A stretch of DNA of 64,000 nucleotides from Nitrospira tepida (GCF_947241125.1 NZ_OX365700.1:62001-126000), one strand, 5' to 3'; shown: positions 20,140 through 28,545, counted from the first letter of the stretch. Numbers and translations are program-made. Notes: generated from the letters alone by a model not told the origin.

Positions 20140-20189
20140 CGTTGCACCTCGGAATGATTGTGTCTGACTCACTGTGCCGTTCGTTCTGT

Positions 20190-20633
20190 TCACTCCTCCC
20201 AGAAGAACTGCTCCCAATCCACGCGCTTGTCCCACCATTCCTTATGTCGTTTGACGTCATGCAAGGACGGTGGGGTCACCTCGTAGCAGTAATCCCAAAT
20301 CGCATCGGCGGCCTTGGGATTGATGTCCCCTTCTCGGACTTCCAACATGTCCATGAGGCGGTTCATGGCCATGTAGGAGCCGTTCCAGTCACCTCGGTCA
20401 TACAGACTCCGCACCAGGGTGACCTGGCCGATGTAGGGATCGAACGATCCTGGCTCATCCTTGGCCTGGGCGATTCCTCGCTGGACGACGACAAAGCCGG
20501 TCAGTTGATCCACCCAGCCTGCCGTGCTTGCAGGACTGGCTCCCGACTTGAGCGGCGTCAGGAGCAATATCGCTCCAAGGAAACCAGGCGCCAGGGCTGC
20601 GATGAGCGATCTCTGGCAAACAATCCGGTCCAT
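20190..20633 (-). CDS. Exported protein of the MNRFMDMLE family, copy 3
   Basis: A 147-residue protein with a signal peptide (LIAALAPGFLGAILLLTPL). The mature part is close to copy 1 and to the frameshifted copy at 29767: WVDQLTGFVVVQRG, SYMAMNRLMDMLEVREGDI, then CYEVTPPSLHDVKRH and a WWDKRVDWEQFFW tail. Putative metal ligands are the Cys and two His of C-x8-H-x4-H. It lies about 90 bp after the cupredoxin gene at 20722, the same neighbour relation as copy 1 and the 29767 copy. Confidence 0.8.
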   Translation of the reverse strand: MDRIVCQRSLIAALAPGFLGAILLLTPLKSGASPASTAGWVDQLTGFVVVQRGIAQAKDEPGSFDPYIGQVTLVRSLYDRGDWNGSYMAMNRLMDMLEVREGDINPKAADAIWDYCYEVTPPSLHDVKRHKEWWDKRVDWEQFFWEE

Positions 20634-20721
20634 GGTTCATTCCCCCTCTCTTTTCTTCTCTCACAGGCCTGCGCTCTGATGGACCCGGCTCCTCCGTCTC
20701 GCGTGAAGACCGCTGTTTCGA

Positions 20722-21201
20722 CTACGGGACCATCCGGATCGTCCCCCCAAGATGAACGATCCGGATCGTTCCGCCCGGATCACGATCCCCTCTATGCAAG
20801 GGGCAGAAGAATCGAAACTCTGTTTCGCGGTCTGAGTGAACTTCTTGGAACGGCTCCGTGGCGATCACTGCCCGAATGGTTTCCTCGGGCGCGATCGTGA
20901 CCCGCAAGGGCCTGACATTCAGCACTCCATTTTCATCGACCATCTGTTCCTCAAGGCCCTCGACAAAAAACACATGCGTGCGGGCCGTCGGGTTCTCCAG
21001 GATGAAGAGTAATCCCCCTCTCAAGTCCGTTTCCCGGTGAATGACCACCTGGTCAGGCAGCCAGGCCGCGCTGTTGTCCGGCAAATCCTGCACCGTGAAG
21101 TGGAACTCACCGCCATGGGCGCCCTGGCTGGCTGCCAGGCACCAGGTCAGCACGAGGGGCAGAACCCTCGCCACTACGAATCGGTTGGCGACTGTACTCA
21201 T
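20722..21201 (-). CDS. Periplasmic cupredoxin-like protein, family A, copy 2
   Basis: From the ATG at 21201 the protein is 159 residues with a signal peptide ending near GAHGGE. Family A features: AAWLPDQVVIHRETDLRGG, LENPTARTHVFFVEGLEE and the C-terminal loop FFCPLHRGDRDPGG, with Cys and His at +3 but Asp where copies 3 and 4 have the second His. Odd feature: the end is duplicated (GGTIRIVHLGGTIRMVP), caused by a short repeat in the DNA at about 20732-20770. A longer start at 21255 lacks a ribosome site. Confidence 0.78.
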   Translation of the reverse strand: MSTVANRFVVARVLPLVLTWCLAASQGAHGGEFHFTVQDLPDNSAAWLPDQVVIHRETDLRGGLLFILENPTARTHVFFVEGLEEQMVDENGVLNVRPLRVTIAPEETIRAVIATEPFQEVHSDRETEFRFFCPLHRGDRDPGGTIRIVHLGGTIRMVP

Positions 21202-21266
21202 GGCCGCAAATGCTCTCCCTTCGGTCTCTCCAGGGTCTTCTGCAAGGAGGAACATCTGATCAGCCG

Positions 21267-21734
21267 CTACGGCACCACCCGGATCGTTCCCCCTGCGTGG
21301 GCGTCTCCCTTATGGAGCGGACAAAAGAACGGGAACTGCTCCTCGCCTCTCATGCCGTCGATCGCGCCTCCCGGCGATGCGAACTGCACTGTGCTGATTT
21401 GTACCCTCACTGTATCTTCCTGGGTCACGTTGATCCGTAACGGCTTCCTTGTGAGTTCTCCGCCCGCACCCATCGTTTCTTCGAACAATCCGTAGGCGGC
21501 AAACGCATGGGTGCGATCCGTCGGATTATCCAGCACAAACACCAACCCGTCCTGCATCTCCGTGCTCCGGTGAATCACCACCTCCTGCGGCACCCACAGG
21601 GCCCGCTTGTCTCCGATCTCCTGCACCACAAAGTGAAACTCCGTGGCCCTGGCCGGGTTCCAGCACCCCAGAGCGCCGGACAAGGCCACGAACGCCAGCC
21701 CAACCAGGCCGGCTATTGGTGAACCAGCTCGCAT
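21267..21734 (-). CDS. Periplasmic cupredoxin-like protein, family A, copy 3
   Basis: A 155-residue exported protein, nearly colinear with the plus-strand copy at 28699-29157. Signal peptide ends near PARATE. The mature domain shows RALWVPQEVVIHRSTEMQDG, NPTDRTHAFAAYGLFEE and FFCPLHKGDAHAGG. The last loop has Cys, His at +3 and His at +8, the spacing of the Cys-His-His copper ligands of nitrosocyanin. The fourth ligand position would be the His of RTHAF. A copper role is inference; the fold is a confident cupredoxin-type guess. Confidence 0.8.
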   Translation of the reverse strand: MRAGSPIAGLVGLAFVALSGALGCWNPARATEFHFVVQEIGDKRALWVPQEVVIHRSTEMQDGLVFVLDNPTDRTHAFAAYGLFEETMGAGGELTRKPLRINVTQEDTVRVQISTVQFASPGGAIDGMRGEEQFPFFCPLHKGDAHAGGTIRVVP

Positions 21735-21763
21735 GCGACATGCCTCCAGGCTAGAAGACCCCC

Positions 21764-22258
21764 TCAGCCGCCGCCGATTTCTCCTCTGGTTTCGATGACA
21801 TACAGCTCCCCTTTGACTTCGGGGTGAATGTCACACCACAGCGCATGGCGAATGCTCTCCGCTCCGCCCGTCGCTGGATCGAAATTCGACGGCGCGGTTG
21901 CAAAGTGCAGCGTCAGGGTCTTTCCCGGCTCGACATGGAACGACGTGAAGTTCTTCCCGCGCACTTCCGTCCCGCCCTCCATCCGGACCGGGAGGTCCTT
22001 GAACAGTCTTGACGCGAACCCATGGGTCACCGTATTCAGGTTGCGGACCACGATCGTCGTCTCATGTGACGGCATCGTGAGTCCCATAGTTTCATACCCG
22101 TGCTGCCGATCCTTGATCGTGATTTCCACCTTCGACGGCGGCGCCCCCATGCCCGGGGCTTGTGCAAACGCCTCTCTCGCTCCCATGCCGAGCAGCGTTA
22201 CCGCCGCCAGCGCGAGGGGAACGGCTAATACTGGGGTGGTGTGTCCTCTGATTTTCAT
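21764..22258 (-). CDS. Periplasmic cupredoxin-like protein, family B, copy 1
   Basis: From the ATG at 22258 (strong AAGGAGG site) the protein is 164 residues, with a signal peptide LAVPLALAAVTLLGMGAREAFA. Family B pattern: VEITIKDRQHGYE, a VVRNLNTVTHGFASRLF segment with the first putative ligand His, and HALWCDIHPEVKGELYVIE with Cys and His at +3. This resembles a type-1 copper site without the usual axial Met. It is separated by 134 bp from another family B gene upstream. Confidence 0.8.
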   Translation of the reverse strand: MKIRGHTTPVLAVPLALAAVTLLGMGAREAFAQAPGMGAPPSKVEITIKDRQHGYETMGLTMPSHETTIVVRNLNTVTHGFASRLFKDLPVRMEGGTEVRGKNFTSFHVEPGKTLTLHFATAPSNFDPATGGAESIRHALWCDIHPEVKGELYVIETRGEIGGG

Positions 22259-22392
22259 GATGGACCTCCTTGTCTCGAAACATGAACTGCTCACGGCTGA
22301 ACTTCTCATCACCATCCGTTCCTGCCCTCCGACAGGATCTTCACGTCATCACCTCCCCTCTCTGACGGACTGTTGACTCCACGTACTAACCC

Positions 22393-22869
22393 TCAACCTC
22401 GGCGCTCGATGATGAACAGCTCCCCCTTCACATCCGGGTGCATGTCGCACCAGATGACGTGACGCACCAGCGGGCTCATCATCGTGAGAGGGGCTTCCGC
22501 TGATCCCTTCGTGAAATGGAGCGTCATGGTCTTCCCCGGGTCCACACGGAACGCCGGGCCATCCTTCCCCGCGACCTGATACCCATCGCCTTCAAGGTGG
22601 ACCGGTGTGTCCTTGAACAAGGGGGAGTAAAATCCATGCGTGACCCCGTCTTCATTGCGGACCACGATGGCGGTCGGATTCCCCTCTCGCCCGTAGCCGG
22701 TGACATGGAACTCCATCTTCTTGATGGACACTTCGATCGTCAGTTCCGGGAGTCCCTTTCCCGCCGTGGCCGCGTCACTCACGGCCATTCCCCCGCCTAC
22801 CAGCACACCAAGCATTAACGCCGTTGACCAGCACGTTGCTGTCAACGGAATGTTTCCCATCGTTCTCAT
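22393..22869 (-). CDS. Periplasmic cupredoxin-like protein, family B, copy 2
   Basis: A 158-residue exported protein with a very good AAGGAGGTG ribosome site. The mature domain has IEVSIKKMEFHVTGYG, VVRNEDGVTHGFYSPLF and HVIWCDMHPDVKGELFIIE. Putative copper ligands are the His of THGF, and the Cys and His of WCDMH; a His four residues before the Cys is also conserved in the family. The most divergent family B copy. Its 5' end is overlapped by the abnormal 3' extension of the gene at 22775-23332. Confidence 0.8.
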   Translation of the reverse strand: MRTMGNIPLTATCWSTALMLGVLVGGGMAVSDAATAGKGLPELTIEVSIKKMEFHVTGYGREGNPTAIVVRNEDGVTHGFYSPLFKDTPVHLEGDGYQVAGKDGPAFRVDPGKTMTLHFTKGSAEAPLTMMSPLVRHVIWCDMHPDVKGELFIIERRG

Positions 22870-23332
22870 GGCACACCTCCTTTCTGAAGGCGGTCAGAAC
22901 AAACTGCCTGAAGAGACCGTCGGATGTCCCGAACTGGTCTCGTTTGAATTTCTCAATGTGTCGCGACACGTCGTGGTACTGGGCCGGCACCACGACGTAG
23001 CAAAAGTCGAAGAGCCAGTCCGCTGTCGCTGCCGGCACGCCATTCTCCCTGGCTTCCAACATGTCCATGAACCGGTTCATCGCCTTGTACGTCGCCTCGA
23101 CATCCCTCCGTTCGAAGTGGGTTCGGACCACCTGAAGCTGACCGAGATAGGGTTCCCACCTGACGCCTGGATAACCGCCTCCACCCCGCCGTTCGATCAA
23201 CACGGCGTTCGTGATGGCGTCGATCCAATCGTTGTCGGCCTGATGGAGGGAGGCCGATGTCGACGCTATCGCTCCCGCCGTGGCGGTCAGTACTACCAGC
23301 CCTCCCAGCCAGTTCATCAGCATCCGTGTCAT
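22775..23332 (-). CDS. Exported protein of the MNRFMDMLE family, copy 4, with aberrant C-terminus
   Basis: From the ATG at 23332 the frame is 185 codons, longer than the about 145 of its relatives. It has a signal peptide, YKAMNRFMDMLEARENGV, and C-x8-H-x4-H in CYVVVPAQYHDVSRH. The family sequence ends near EKFKRDQFG, after which the frame runs on about 45 residues, through the ribosome site and 95 bp into the next gene. The extension looks like the result of a lost stop codon or a frameshift. The conserved core is intact, so the protein may still work. Confidence 0.7.
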   Translation of the reverse strand: MTRMLMNWLGGLVVLTATAGAIASTSASLHQADNDWIDAITNAVLIERRGGGGYPGVRWEPYLGQLQVVRTHFERRDVEATYKAMNRFMDMLEARENGVPAATADWLFDFCYVVVPAQYHDVSRHIEKFKRDQFGTSDGLFRQFVLTAFRKEVCHENDGKHSVDSNVLVNGVNAWCAGRRGNGRE

Positions 23333-23406
23333 GACCCGCCTCTTCCCTCTGTCGGTGCATTCTCTTCCCTTCCCCATTGGCCGTTCGCTTGACCGTTCCT
23401 ACAGGC

Positions 23407-23824
23407 TCACCCCACCGGACGAACCGGCCCGCCGAACTGATGCTCCTTGAACCTCTCGATGTGACGCGAGACATCATGGTACCTGGCCGGCGTCACGGCG
23501 TAGCAGTAATCAAAGAGCCAATCAGCACTGGCTTCTGGATCCCGTTCTCGCGTTGCTCGAGCATGTCCATAAAGTGATTCATCCCTCATAGTCATAGGTG
23601 GCCTCGATATCCCCTCTCCGAAAATGCGCCCGGACTTCTTCCACTTGAGCCACATATGGCGCATAGGTTCCCCAGAACGGCCCCTGGTTCAGTTGCTCAA
23701 CGAGGACGGCATTCATCATCGCATTGAGCCAATCGCCATCCGTAGAAGAAACCACGACCGGTCCTCCAATGAGGACGACCATGAAGCCGGTCATCCCCAC
23801 GAGGATGGCCATTGTTCTCTTCAT
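23407..23824 (-). pseudogene. MNRFMDMLE-family gene broken by two frameshifts
   Basis: Three frames together rebuild a normal family member: MKRTMAILVGMTGFMVVL to IEATY in one frame (stop at 23579), MNHFMDMLEQRENGI in a second, and ASADWLFDYCYAVTPARYHDVSRHIE in the third. The C-x8-H-x4-H motif survives in the last piece. Two indels are therefore needed, which suggests a real pseudogene rather than one sequencing error. It would have been the first gene after operator copy 2. Confidence 0.8.
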
Positions 23825-23952
23825 GCTCGCTGCCACCCACATCCTGTCCTCCGCTCCCCGTGCTCATCACGGCATCCGCTGAATGGCCCTGGCCAATCTC
23901 TGGCCCGTGATCCATTTCCACCTTTACCGTAGTCACCCCCGATGCCCTCGAA

Positions 23953-23978
23953 CAATGAGATGGCGGCATCATTTTGGA
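23953..23978 (-). promoter_or_regulatory. 26-bp operator-like element, copy 2
   Basis: On the minus strand it reads CCAAAATGATGCC, then GCCATCTCATTG. It matches copy 1 at 19 of 26 bases, with AAAATG and CTCATTG in the same positions. It lies between the second PAS-LuxR gene and the first gene (23824) of the eight-gene minus-strand block. Confidence 0.65.
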
Positions 23979-24132
23979 GGTGGGTTGGTCTCACCAGGGC
24001 GAGCAAGGCGATCCTGTTTCAAGGTCGCTGACACAGCGAACTGAGCAGGAGGCGTTCCGGGATAATCCTGGCCGGGATGGAGAGCGAGGCCCGAACTCAC
24101 CGAGAGAGAACGGCTGTCAGCCCGTCCGGAGC

Positions 24133-24837
24133 TTACTTGAGAGCAGGTGACGCACCAGGAGGAAATGCGAGGGCGAGGGCCTGGAGACGCGTATGCGCTC
24201 CAAGCTTTTCGAGAATGTGCTGGATATGGTTCCGTACGGTTACGGGGCTGATAAAGAGCGTGTCCGCGATGTCTTTGGAGGGCTTCCCAGCCGCGAGCAG
24301 ACGCAGCACCTCCTTCTCCCGGTTGCTCAACGGTAAGGCGCTCCAAATAGCCGGAAGCTCGCCAGTCTCCCTCGAAGTTGACCGTCTCTTTGTGGTTTCA
24401 GAAACCGGCTTGCCCCCAGGGGGCGACAGCAGGACATGGAGCTCCTCGGCGAGCCGGCGTATTTTGATCTGCTTCGTGATGTCTCGAAACAGATGCATCG
24501 CCAGAAACCGGCCCTTCTTCCGAGAAGGCACGGGAAGCGAACTGATATTGATCCAGACGACACGGCCGGACTTCGCATGGGTCTGCATATCGTAGTTGCG
24601 CACCCCGCCACCGCCGGCGAGCTTGCGGCCCATTGCGCAGGAGGCCGAACACAGCGGTTGGCCGCCCAATGTTTCCCCGCACAGGACCTCACGGCAGGGT
24701 CGCCCGATCACGTCCTGAGCGCGAAATCCCAACAATCGCTCGGCGGCCTTGTTCCACAGGATCACCCTGCCGCCTTCATCCACCAGCATGGCGCCGTCGG
24801 CGGTGCGAGACAGCATCGTCATAACCGAGCGATCCAT
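24133..24837 (-). CDS. PAS-LuxR family transcriptional regulator, copy 2
   Basis: A 234-residue paralogue of the regulator at 18664-19371. The PAS domain begins DGAMLVDEGGRVILWN and keeps three cysteines in PCREVLCGE and PLCSASCAM. The C-terminal LuxR HTH (LSNREKEVLRLLAAGKPSKDIADTL) has an ISPVTVRNHIQHILEKLGAHTRLQ recognition region almost the same as copy 1, so both may bind the same operator. It lies 155 bp upstream of operator copy 2. Confidence 0.88.
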   Translation of the reverse strand: MDRSVMTMLSRTADGAMLVDEGGRVILWNKAAERLLGFRAQDVIGRPCREVLCGETLGGQPLCSASCAMGRKLAGGGGVRNYDMQTHAKSGRVVWINISSLPVPSRKKGRFLAMHLFRDITKQIKIRRLAEELHVLLSPPGGKPVSETTKRRSTSRETGELPAIWSALPLSNREKEVLRLLAAGKPSKDIADTLFISPVTVRNHIQHILEKLGAHTRLQALALAFPPGASPALK

Positions 24838-24871
24838 ACTTCCTCACGGGCATCGAGTCTGGCTTGTTATT

Positions 24872-24902
24872 ATTATACATAAGGCAGCCCGATCGCCCGC
24901 AA
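24872..24902 (-). promoter_or_regulatory. Possible sigma-70 promoter of the PAS-LuxR gene
   Basis: The minus strand has a perfect TATAAT (rc of 24872-24877) in an AT-rich patch 35 bp before the gene start. A weak TTGCGG lies 19 bp further up (24897-24902). The spacing is long, so only the -10 is convincing. Confidence 0.35.
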
Positions 24903-25083
24903 TCGCCCGTTCGGTGGCAGTGGCTCTTGCCCTATTCCACGAGGGATCGAGATGAAGCACCCGATGGGGCAATCGAGGGATCCGCGGTTCCCGCTGAACC
25001 ATGAAAGGCGTTCGGCTGAGTCTTTGTCATAGGAACGACACCGGCACCCCTCTACCGTCAACGACCCTCCCGTGAACGTCGCG

Positions 25084-25437
25084 TCAGAATGTAAGCACTT
25101 TGTCGGAATCCACCACCCACTGTGCCAACTGGCTCATCGTGCCGACCTCGATGCCTTCGATCAGGGCCACCTGTTCCAGTCCACGAGCCTCTACGCAGGT
25201 GCCGCAGGCTCTCACTTCCCCCTGCTTGCCCATCACCGCTTTGAGCATCCGTTCGACGTTGTAGTACCCCTGCGGCGTGATCTGCGCCGGCATGGCCGCA
25301 GTGACGGCGTCCGCCATCAGAAAGACGCGGATCTCTCCTTCGGCATGCTCCTGCTGCAACTTCATCGCAAGGCGCAAAGCGTTGTACACCTTCTCGGAGC
25401 CATAGGGGGCATCATGAAGAATCATGAGAAGCTTCAT
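25084..25437 (-). CDS. DsrE-family protein
   Basis: A 117-residue small alpha/beta protein of the DsrE/DsrF/YchN type: MKLLMILHDAPYGSEKVYNAL start, IRVFLMADAV second strand, and CGTCVEARG with two cysteines at about residues 78-81. Relatives act in sulfur transfer or as small redox proteins, but many are uncharacterised. The start at 25437 follows GAGGTGA. It stands alone between the PAS-LuxR gene and the hydroxylase gene, all on the minus strand. Confidence 0.85.
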   Translation of the reverse strand: MKLLMILHDAPYGSEKVYNALRLAMKLQQEHAEGEIRVFLMADAVTAAMPAQITPQGYYNVERMLKAVMGKQGEVRACGTCVEARGLEQVALIEGIEVGTMSQLAQWVVDSDKVLTF

Positions 25438-25517
25438 ACGTCACCTCATTGGTTCGTTTCCTGCGTACGCGGCTCACAGGCCGTGCTGACAGGTCATCCA
25501 GGGCTCCCACATCGCCG

Positions 25518-26336
25518 TCATCGATCATGGCTCAACGGATAGTCACCCGGCCTTCCCGTAAAGGGAAGCAGGAGCATTCCCGTGAGTGTCAAACGGGCTG
25601 GGTCCCTGAACTGTGTCAGGCCGAGTGTCATCCGCTCGTGACCATCGTTCGGCTGAAGCCGATAGGTTCCCAGCAGCCGATCCCACCACGGGAGGTTGAA
25701 CCCGAAATTCGTATTGGTCTCTCGTGGCAGGATCGAATGGTGAATGCGATGCATGTCGGGGGTCACGACGATCCAGCGAAGGCATCGGTCCATCGTGGCC
25801 GGGAGTCGTACGTTACTGTGGTTGAACATGGCGGTGGCATTGAGCAGCACCTCGAAGCTCAGTACGGCCTGGGGCGATGGGCCCAGGACCGCAATCGCGG
25901 AGACCTTGATGAGCATCGACAGGACCACCTCAACGGGATGGAACCGGAGCCCTGTGGTGACATCGCAGTCCAGGTCGGCGTGATGCATCATGTGGACGCG
26001 CCAGAGCAGGGGGACGGCGTGGAACATCACGTGCTGCAGATACAGAACAAGATCCAGTGCGACGACGGCCAGCACTAGTTCCAACCAGTTCGGCCAACTG
26101 AGATGGTTCAGAACGCCCCAGTGTCGCTCCGCAGCCAGCATGGATGCCCCGACCGCGCCGGCAGTGAACAATAGGCGGACGGCGGCGGCGTCTATGACCA
26201 CGATGGAGAGGTTGGCGACCCACCGTCGCGCCTTTGAGGTGGTCAGGTGACGCCGGGGGATGAGCACCTCCCCAAATGCCATCAGCCCCAGCACTCCGAG
26301 GAACGCCGATATTCTAATCAGCATCTCTTCCGCCAT
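25518..26336 (-). CDS. Sterol desaturase / fatty acid hydroxylase family membrane protein
   Basis: A 272-residue integral membrane di-iron enzyme. Four or five hydrophobic segments surround the three histidine clusters of the family: HVMFH, HMMHH with HADLD, and HRIHH. FGFNLPWWDRLLGTY near the C-terminus is also typical. The substrate (lipid, carotenoid or hopanoid-related) cannot be told. The start at 26336 follows GAGGGTG; a GTG six bases upstream is possible. Confidence 0.88.
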   Translation of the reverse strand: MAEEMLIRISAFLGVLGLMAFGEVLIPRRHLTTSKARRWVANLSIVVIDAAAVRLLFTAGAVGASMLAAERHWGVLNHLSWPNWLELVLAVVALDLVLYLQHVMFHAVPLLWRVHMMHHADLDCDVTTGLRFHPVEVVLSMLIKVSAIAVLGPSPQAVLSFEVLLNATAMFNHSNVRLPATMDRCLRWIVVTPDMHRIHHSILPRETNTNFGFNLPWWDRLLGTYRLQPNDGHERMTLGLTQFRDPARLTLTGMLLLPFTGRPGDYPLSHDR

Positions 26337-26521
26337 GACCACACCCTCACAACACTATACCGGACTGTCCCCCGTGTAGGGGGTGAACTCTCGACCAATT
26401 ATTCTTACCTGGAGACCGCCTTCACGCTCCGGCCAGGTCATCTCCCTGGCTCTTCCATGTGCAACGGATGGAACGCGACAAAGGTCCAAGAGAGCATGCC
26501 GACTGGTGCGACCACCTCATC

Positions 26522-26547
26522 GCAAAAATGGTGTGTCCATCTCATTG
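26522..26547 (+). promoter_or_regulatory. 26-bp operator-like element, copy 3
   Basis: The plus strand reads CAAAAATGGTGTG followed by TCCATCTCATTG. Aligned without gaps to copies 1 and 2 it shares AAAATG, the CC near the centre and CTCATTG. It points toward the plus-strand cupredoxin block whose first gene starts at 26896, about 350 bp downstream. No regulator gene lies next to it. Confidence 0.55.
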
Positions 26548-26857
26548 CTGGGAGATGAACGGCTGATTATGCTCTGAGCATGGATGAATCGGATCATGCG
26601 CACACGCGAGCATCTCGAGAACGGGAGTGAGGCGGGAGCGGCCGATCGGCTGGTAGATCAACTTATCGCGAGAGGGTGCCGCCGATGACAAGTCGTCGCC
26701 GCGGCTTATTCTCAGTGAGCAGATAGCGTGTCGGTCCGGCGAGGTCTCCGTCGGAGGAAGGAGGTGAAGGGCGGGTCGGCAAGTTGGGGGATGAAGGAGG
26801 TAAGTGAGTGAAACGGCGAAGAAGGAACAGGACAGCCACTTGTAATGGTAAGAGGAG

Positions 26858-26876
26858 CGGATGCCGCAAGCATCCG
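26858..26876 (+). promoter_or_regulatory. Leader hairpin just upstream of a ribosome site
   Basis: CGGATGC (26858-26864) pairs with GCATCCG (26870-26876) across a 5-base loop, ending 4 bases before GGAAGGAGAG of the gene at 26896. The same hairpin stands at 28000-28018 before the paralogue, so it is conserved and may protect the mRNA or adjust translation. Confidence 0.5.
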
Positions 26877-26895
26877 GAGAGGAAGGAGAGTTCCC

Positions 26896-27408
26896 ATGAG
26901 AATGAGAGGATGCCATAAGACCATGTTGGCAGTCCCCCTCGCGCTGGCGGCGGTCGTGATGCTGCCGGGAACAGGGCCGGGGCGCGCCGATGCCCAGGCG
27001 CCCGGGATGGCCCCTCCGGTTCAAGAGTTGACCATCGTGATCAAGGACCGAGACCATGGGTATGAGCTGTTGAAGGGGACGGCTATGGCGGGGTCGCTGA
27101 TGAAGATCACCGTTCGTAACGAGGACTCGGTCACGCATGGGTTCGCCTCGCGTCTCTTTGACGGGATCACGGTGAAGATGGACGGTCAGGGCAAGGAGGT
27201 CGCGGGAAAGAAGGTCAAGAGCTTTCACCTTGACCCAGGACAGGTCATGACGCTCACCTTCACCAAGCCGTCGGCCATCGAGCCCGCGGGACTGTACGGA
27301 GGGAACGAAGCCTATACGCAGTACCATACCATCTGGTGCGACATTCACCCCGAAGTGCGTGGTGAGTTGCTGGTCGTTGAAACGTTGGGTGTGCCAGGAG
27401 CGGGATAA
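26896..27408 (+). CDS. Periplasmic cupredoxin-like protein, family B, copy 3
   Basis: A 170-residue protein from the ATG at 26896 (GGAAGGAG site). Signal peptide: MLAVPLALAAVVMLPG to ADAQA. The mature part is nearly the same as the copy at 28036: VQELTIVIKDRDHGYELL, VRNEDSVTHGFASRLF, and HTIWCDIHPEVRGELLVVE. Putative ligands are His of THGF, and Cys and His of WCDIH. First gene of the plus-strand block. The two genes, their leader hairpins and their terminators form a tandem duplication. Confidence 0.82.
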   Translation: MRMRGCHKTMLAVPLALAAVVMLPGTGPGRADAQAPGMAPPVQELTIVIKDRDHGYELLKGTAMAGSLMKITVRNEDSVTHGFASRLFDGITVKMDGQGKEVAGKKVKSFHLDPGQVMTLTFTKPSAIEPAGLYGGNEAYTQYHTIWCDIHPEVRGELLVVETLGVPGAG

Positions 27409-27449
27409 GTTCTCCGCTTGATTGAGACGAGATTTGTCGAGAGTCCGCT

Positions 27450-27496
27450 GCAGCCCCGGTCGGCGCCCGTGTTTCAAGAAGCCCGGCCGGGGCTGC
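27450..27496 (+). terminator. Rho-independent-type terminator hairpin
   Basis: GCAGCCCCGG (27450-27459) pairs with CCGGGGCTGC (27487-27496), followed by GGCATTTC. It lies 42 bp after the family B gene. The same stem follows the paralogue at 28580-28622. Confidence 0.55.
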
Positions 27497-27999
27497 GGCA
27501 TTTCAGCAAACCAGCGGCAAGAGCATGAGTTCTCTTACCCTGTTGGACAAACTGTAGTGTCTGTAGTGTGCGGGCTCAAGCTCTTGGTGCTCGAACCGTC
27601 ATTTGTACCTTCCTGCCCTAGGACATAACGCGACATTGTTGCGTTTCTCCCCAGGTTCGAGCCTGGTTCTCCGGATACATGCCGAAATTACTGGGGATTC
27701 ACTGTGGCAAGGGTTTCGCACAGCGCATTCGCAGGAGCTGAGGCAATGGCAAGCATGTCGAGAACGGAAGGCCGCGGTGAAGGGATGGACGCGATGGAGC
27801 GTGGGAATGATCAGGGCAAGAGGGTGACGTCGGCGGCCTGTCATGTTGCCTTCAGTCACCTCGACGGGTACATCAAGCATCAGTCCGTCGGGCCGATCTG
27901 ATATCCGTCGCAGGGAAGGAGGTGAGGGGCTGGGGAACGACCGGTTCGAGATTGATCGAGGAGCAAAGCGACGCACAGGATATGCACATTGAAGAGGAA

Positions 28000-28018
28000 C
28001 GGATGCGGAACGCATCCG
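28000..28018 (+). promoter_or_regulatory. Leader hairpin, second copy
   Basis: CGGATGC and GCATCCG enclose a 5-base loop just before the GAGGAGGGAG ribosome site of the gene at 28036. The loop sequence differs from the first copy while the stem is kept. Confidence 0.5.
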
Positions 28019-28035
28019 CGGAGGAGGGAGACACC

Positions 28036-28545
28036 ATGAGAATGAGAGGATGCCCCAAAACAATGTTGGCGGTGCCCCTCGCGCTGGCGGCGCTGACGCT
28101 GCCGGGGCTGGGAACCGGGAAGGCGGATGCCCAGGCCCCTGGGATGGCCGCGCCGGTTCAAGAGTTGACCATCGTCATCAAGGACCGAGACCATGGGTAT
28201 GAGCTGTTGAAGGGGACGGCCATGGCCGGGTCGTTGATGAAGATCACCGTTCGGAACGAAGATTCGGTCACGCACGGGTTTACGTCCCATCTGTTCCAGA
28301 ATCTCCCGGTGAAACTGGAAGGGCAAGGCAAGGAGGTCAAGGGGAAGAAGATCAGGAGCTTCCACCTTGATCCGGGACAGGTGATGACGCTCACGTTCAC
28401 CAAGCCGTCGGACGTGCAGCGCGACGGGCTGTACGGCGGAAATGAAGCCTATACGCAGTACCACACGATCTGGTGCGATATTCACCCGGAAGTGCGCGGC
28501 GAGTTGCTGGTCGTTGAAACCTCCGGCGTCCCTGGAGGGGGATGA
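28036..28545 (+). CDS. Periplasmic cupredoxin-like protein, family B, copy 4
   Basis: A 169-residue protein, the near-identical tandem duplicate of the gene at 26896. It has the same MRMRGC start, signal peptide ending GKADAQA, and the putative copper ligands in VTHGF and WCDIHPEV. Differences cluster after THGF (TSHLFQNLPVKLE against ASRLFDGITVKMD), so the two may differ in partner or exposure. A strong terminator hairpin follows. Confidence 0.82.
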   Translation: MRMRGCPKTMLAVPLALAALTLPGLGTGKADAQAPGMAAPVQELTIVIKDRDHGYELLKGTAMAGSLMKITVRNEDSVTHGFTSHLFQNLPVKLEGQGKEVKGKKIRSFHLDPGQVMTLTFTKPSDVQRDGLYGGNEAYTQYHTIWCDIHPEVRGELLVVETSGVPGGG

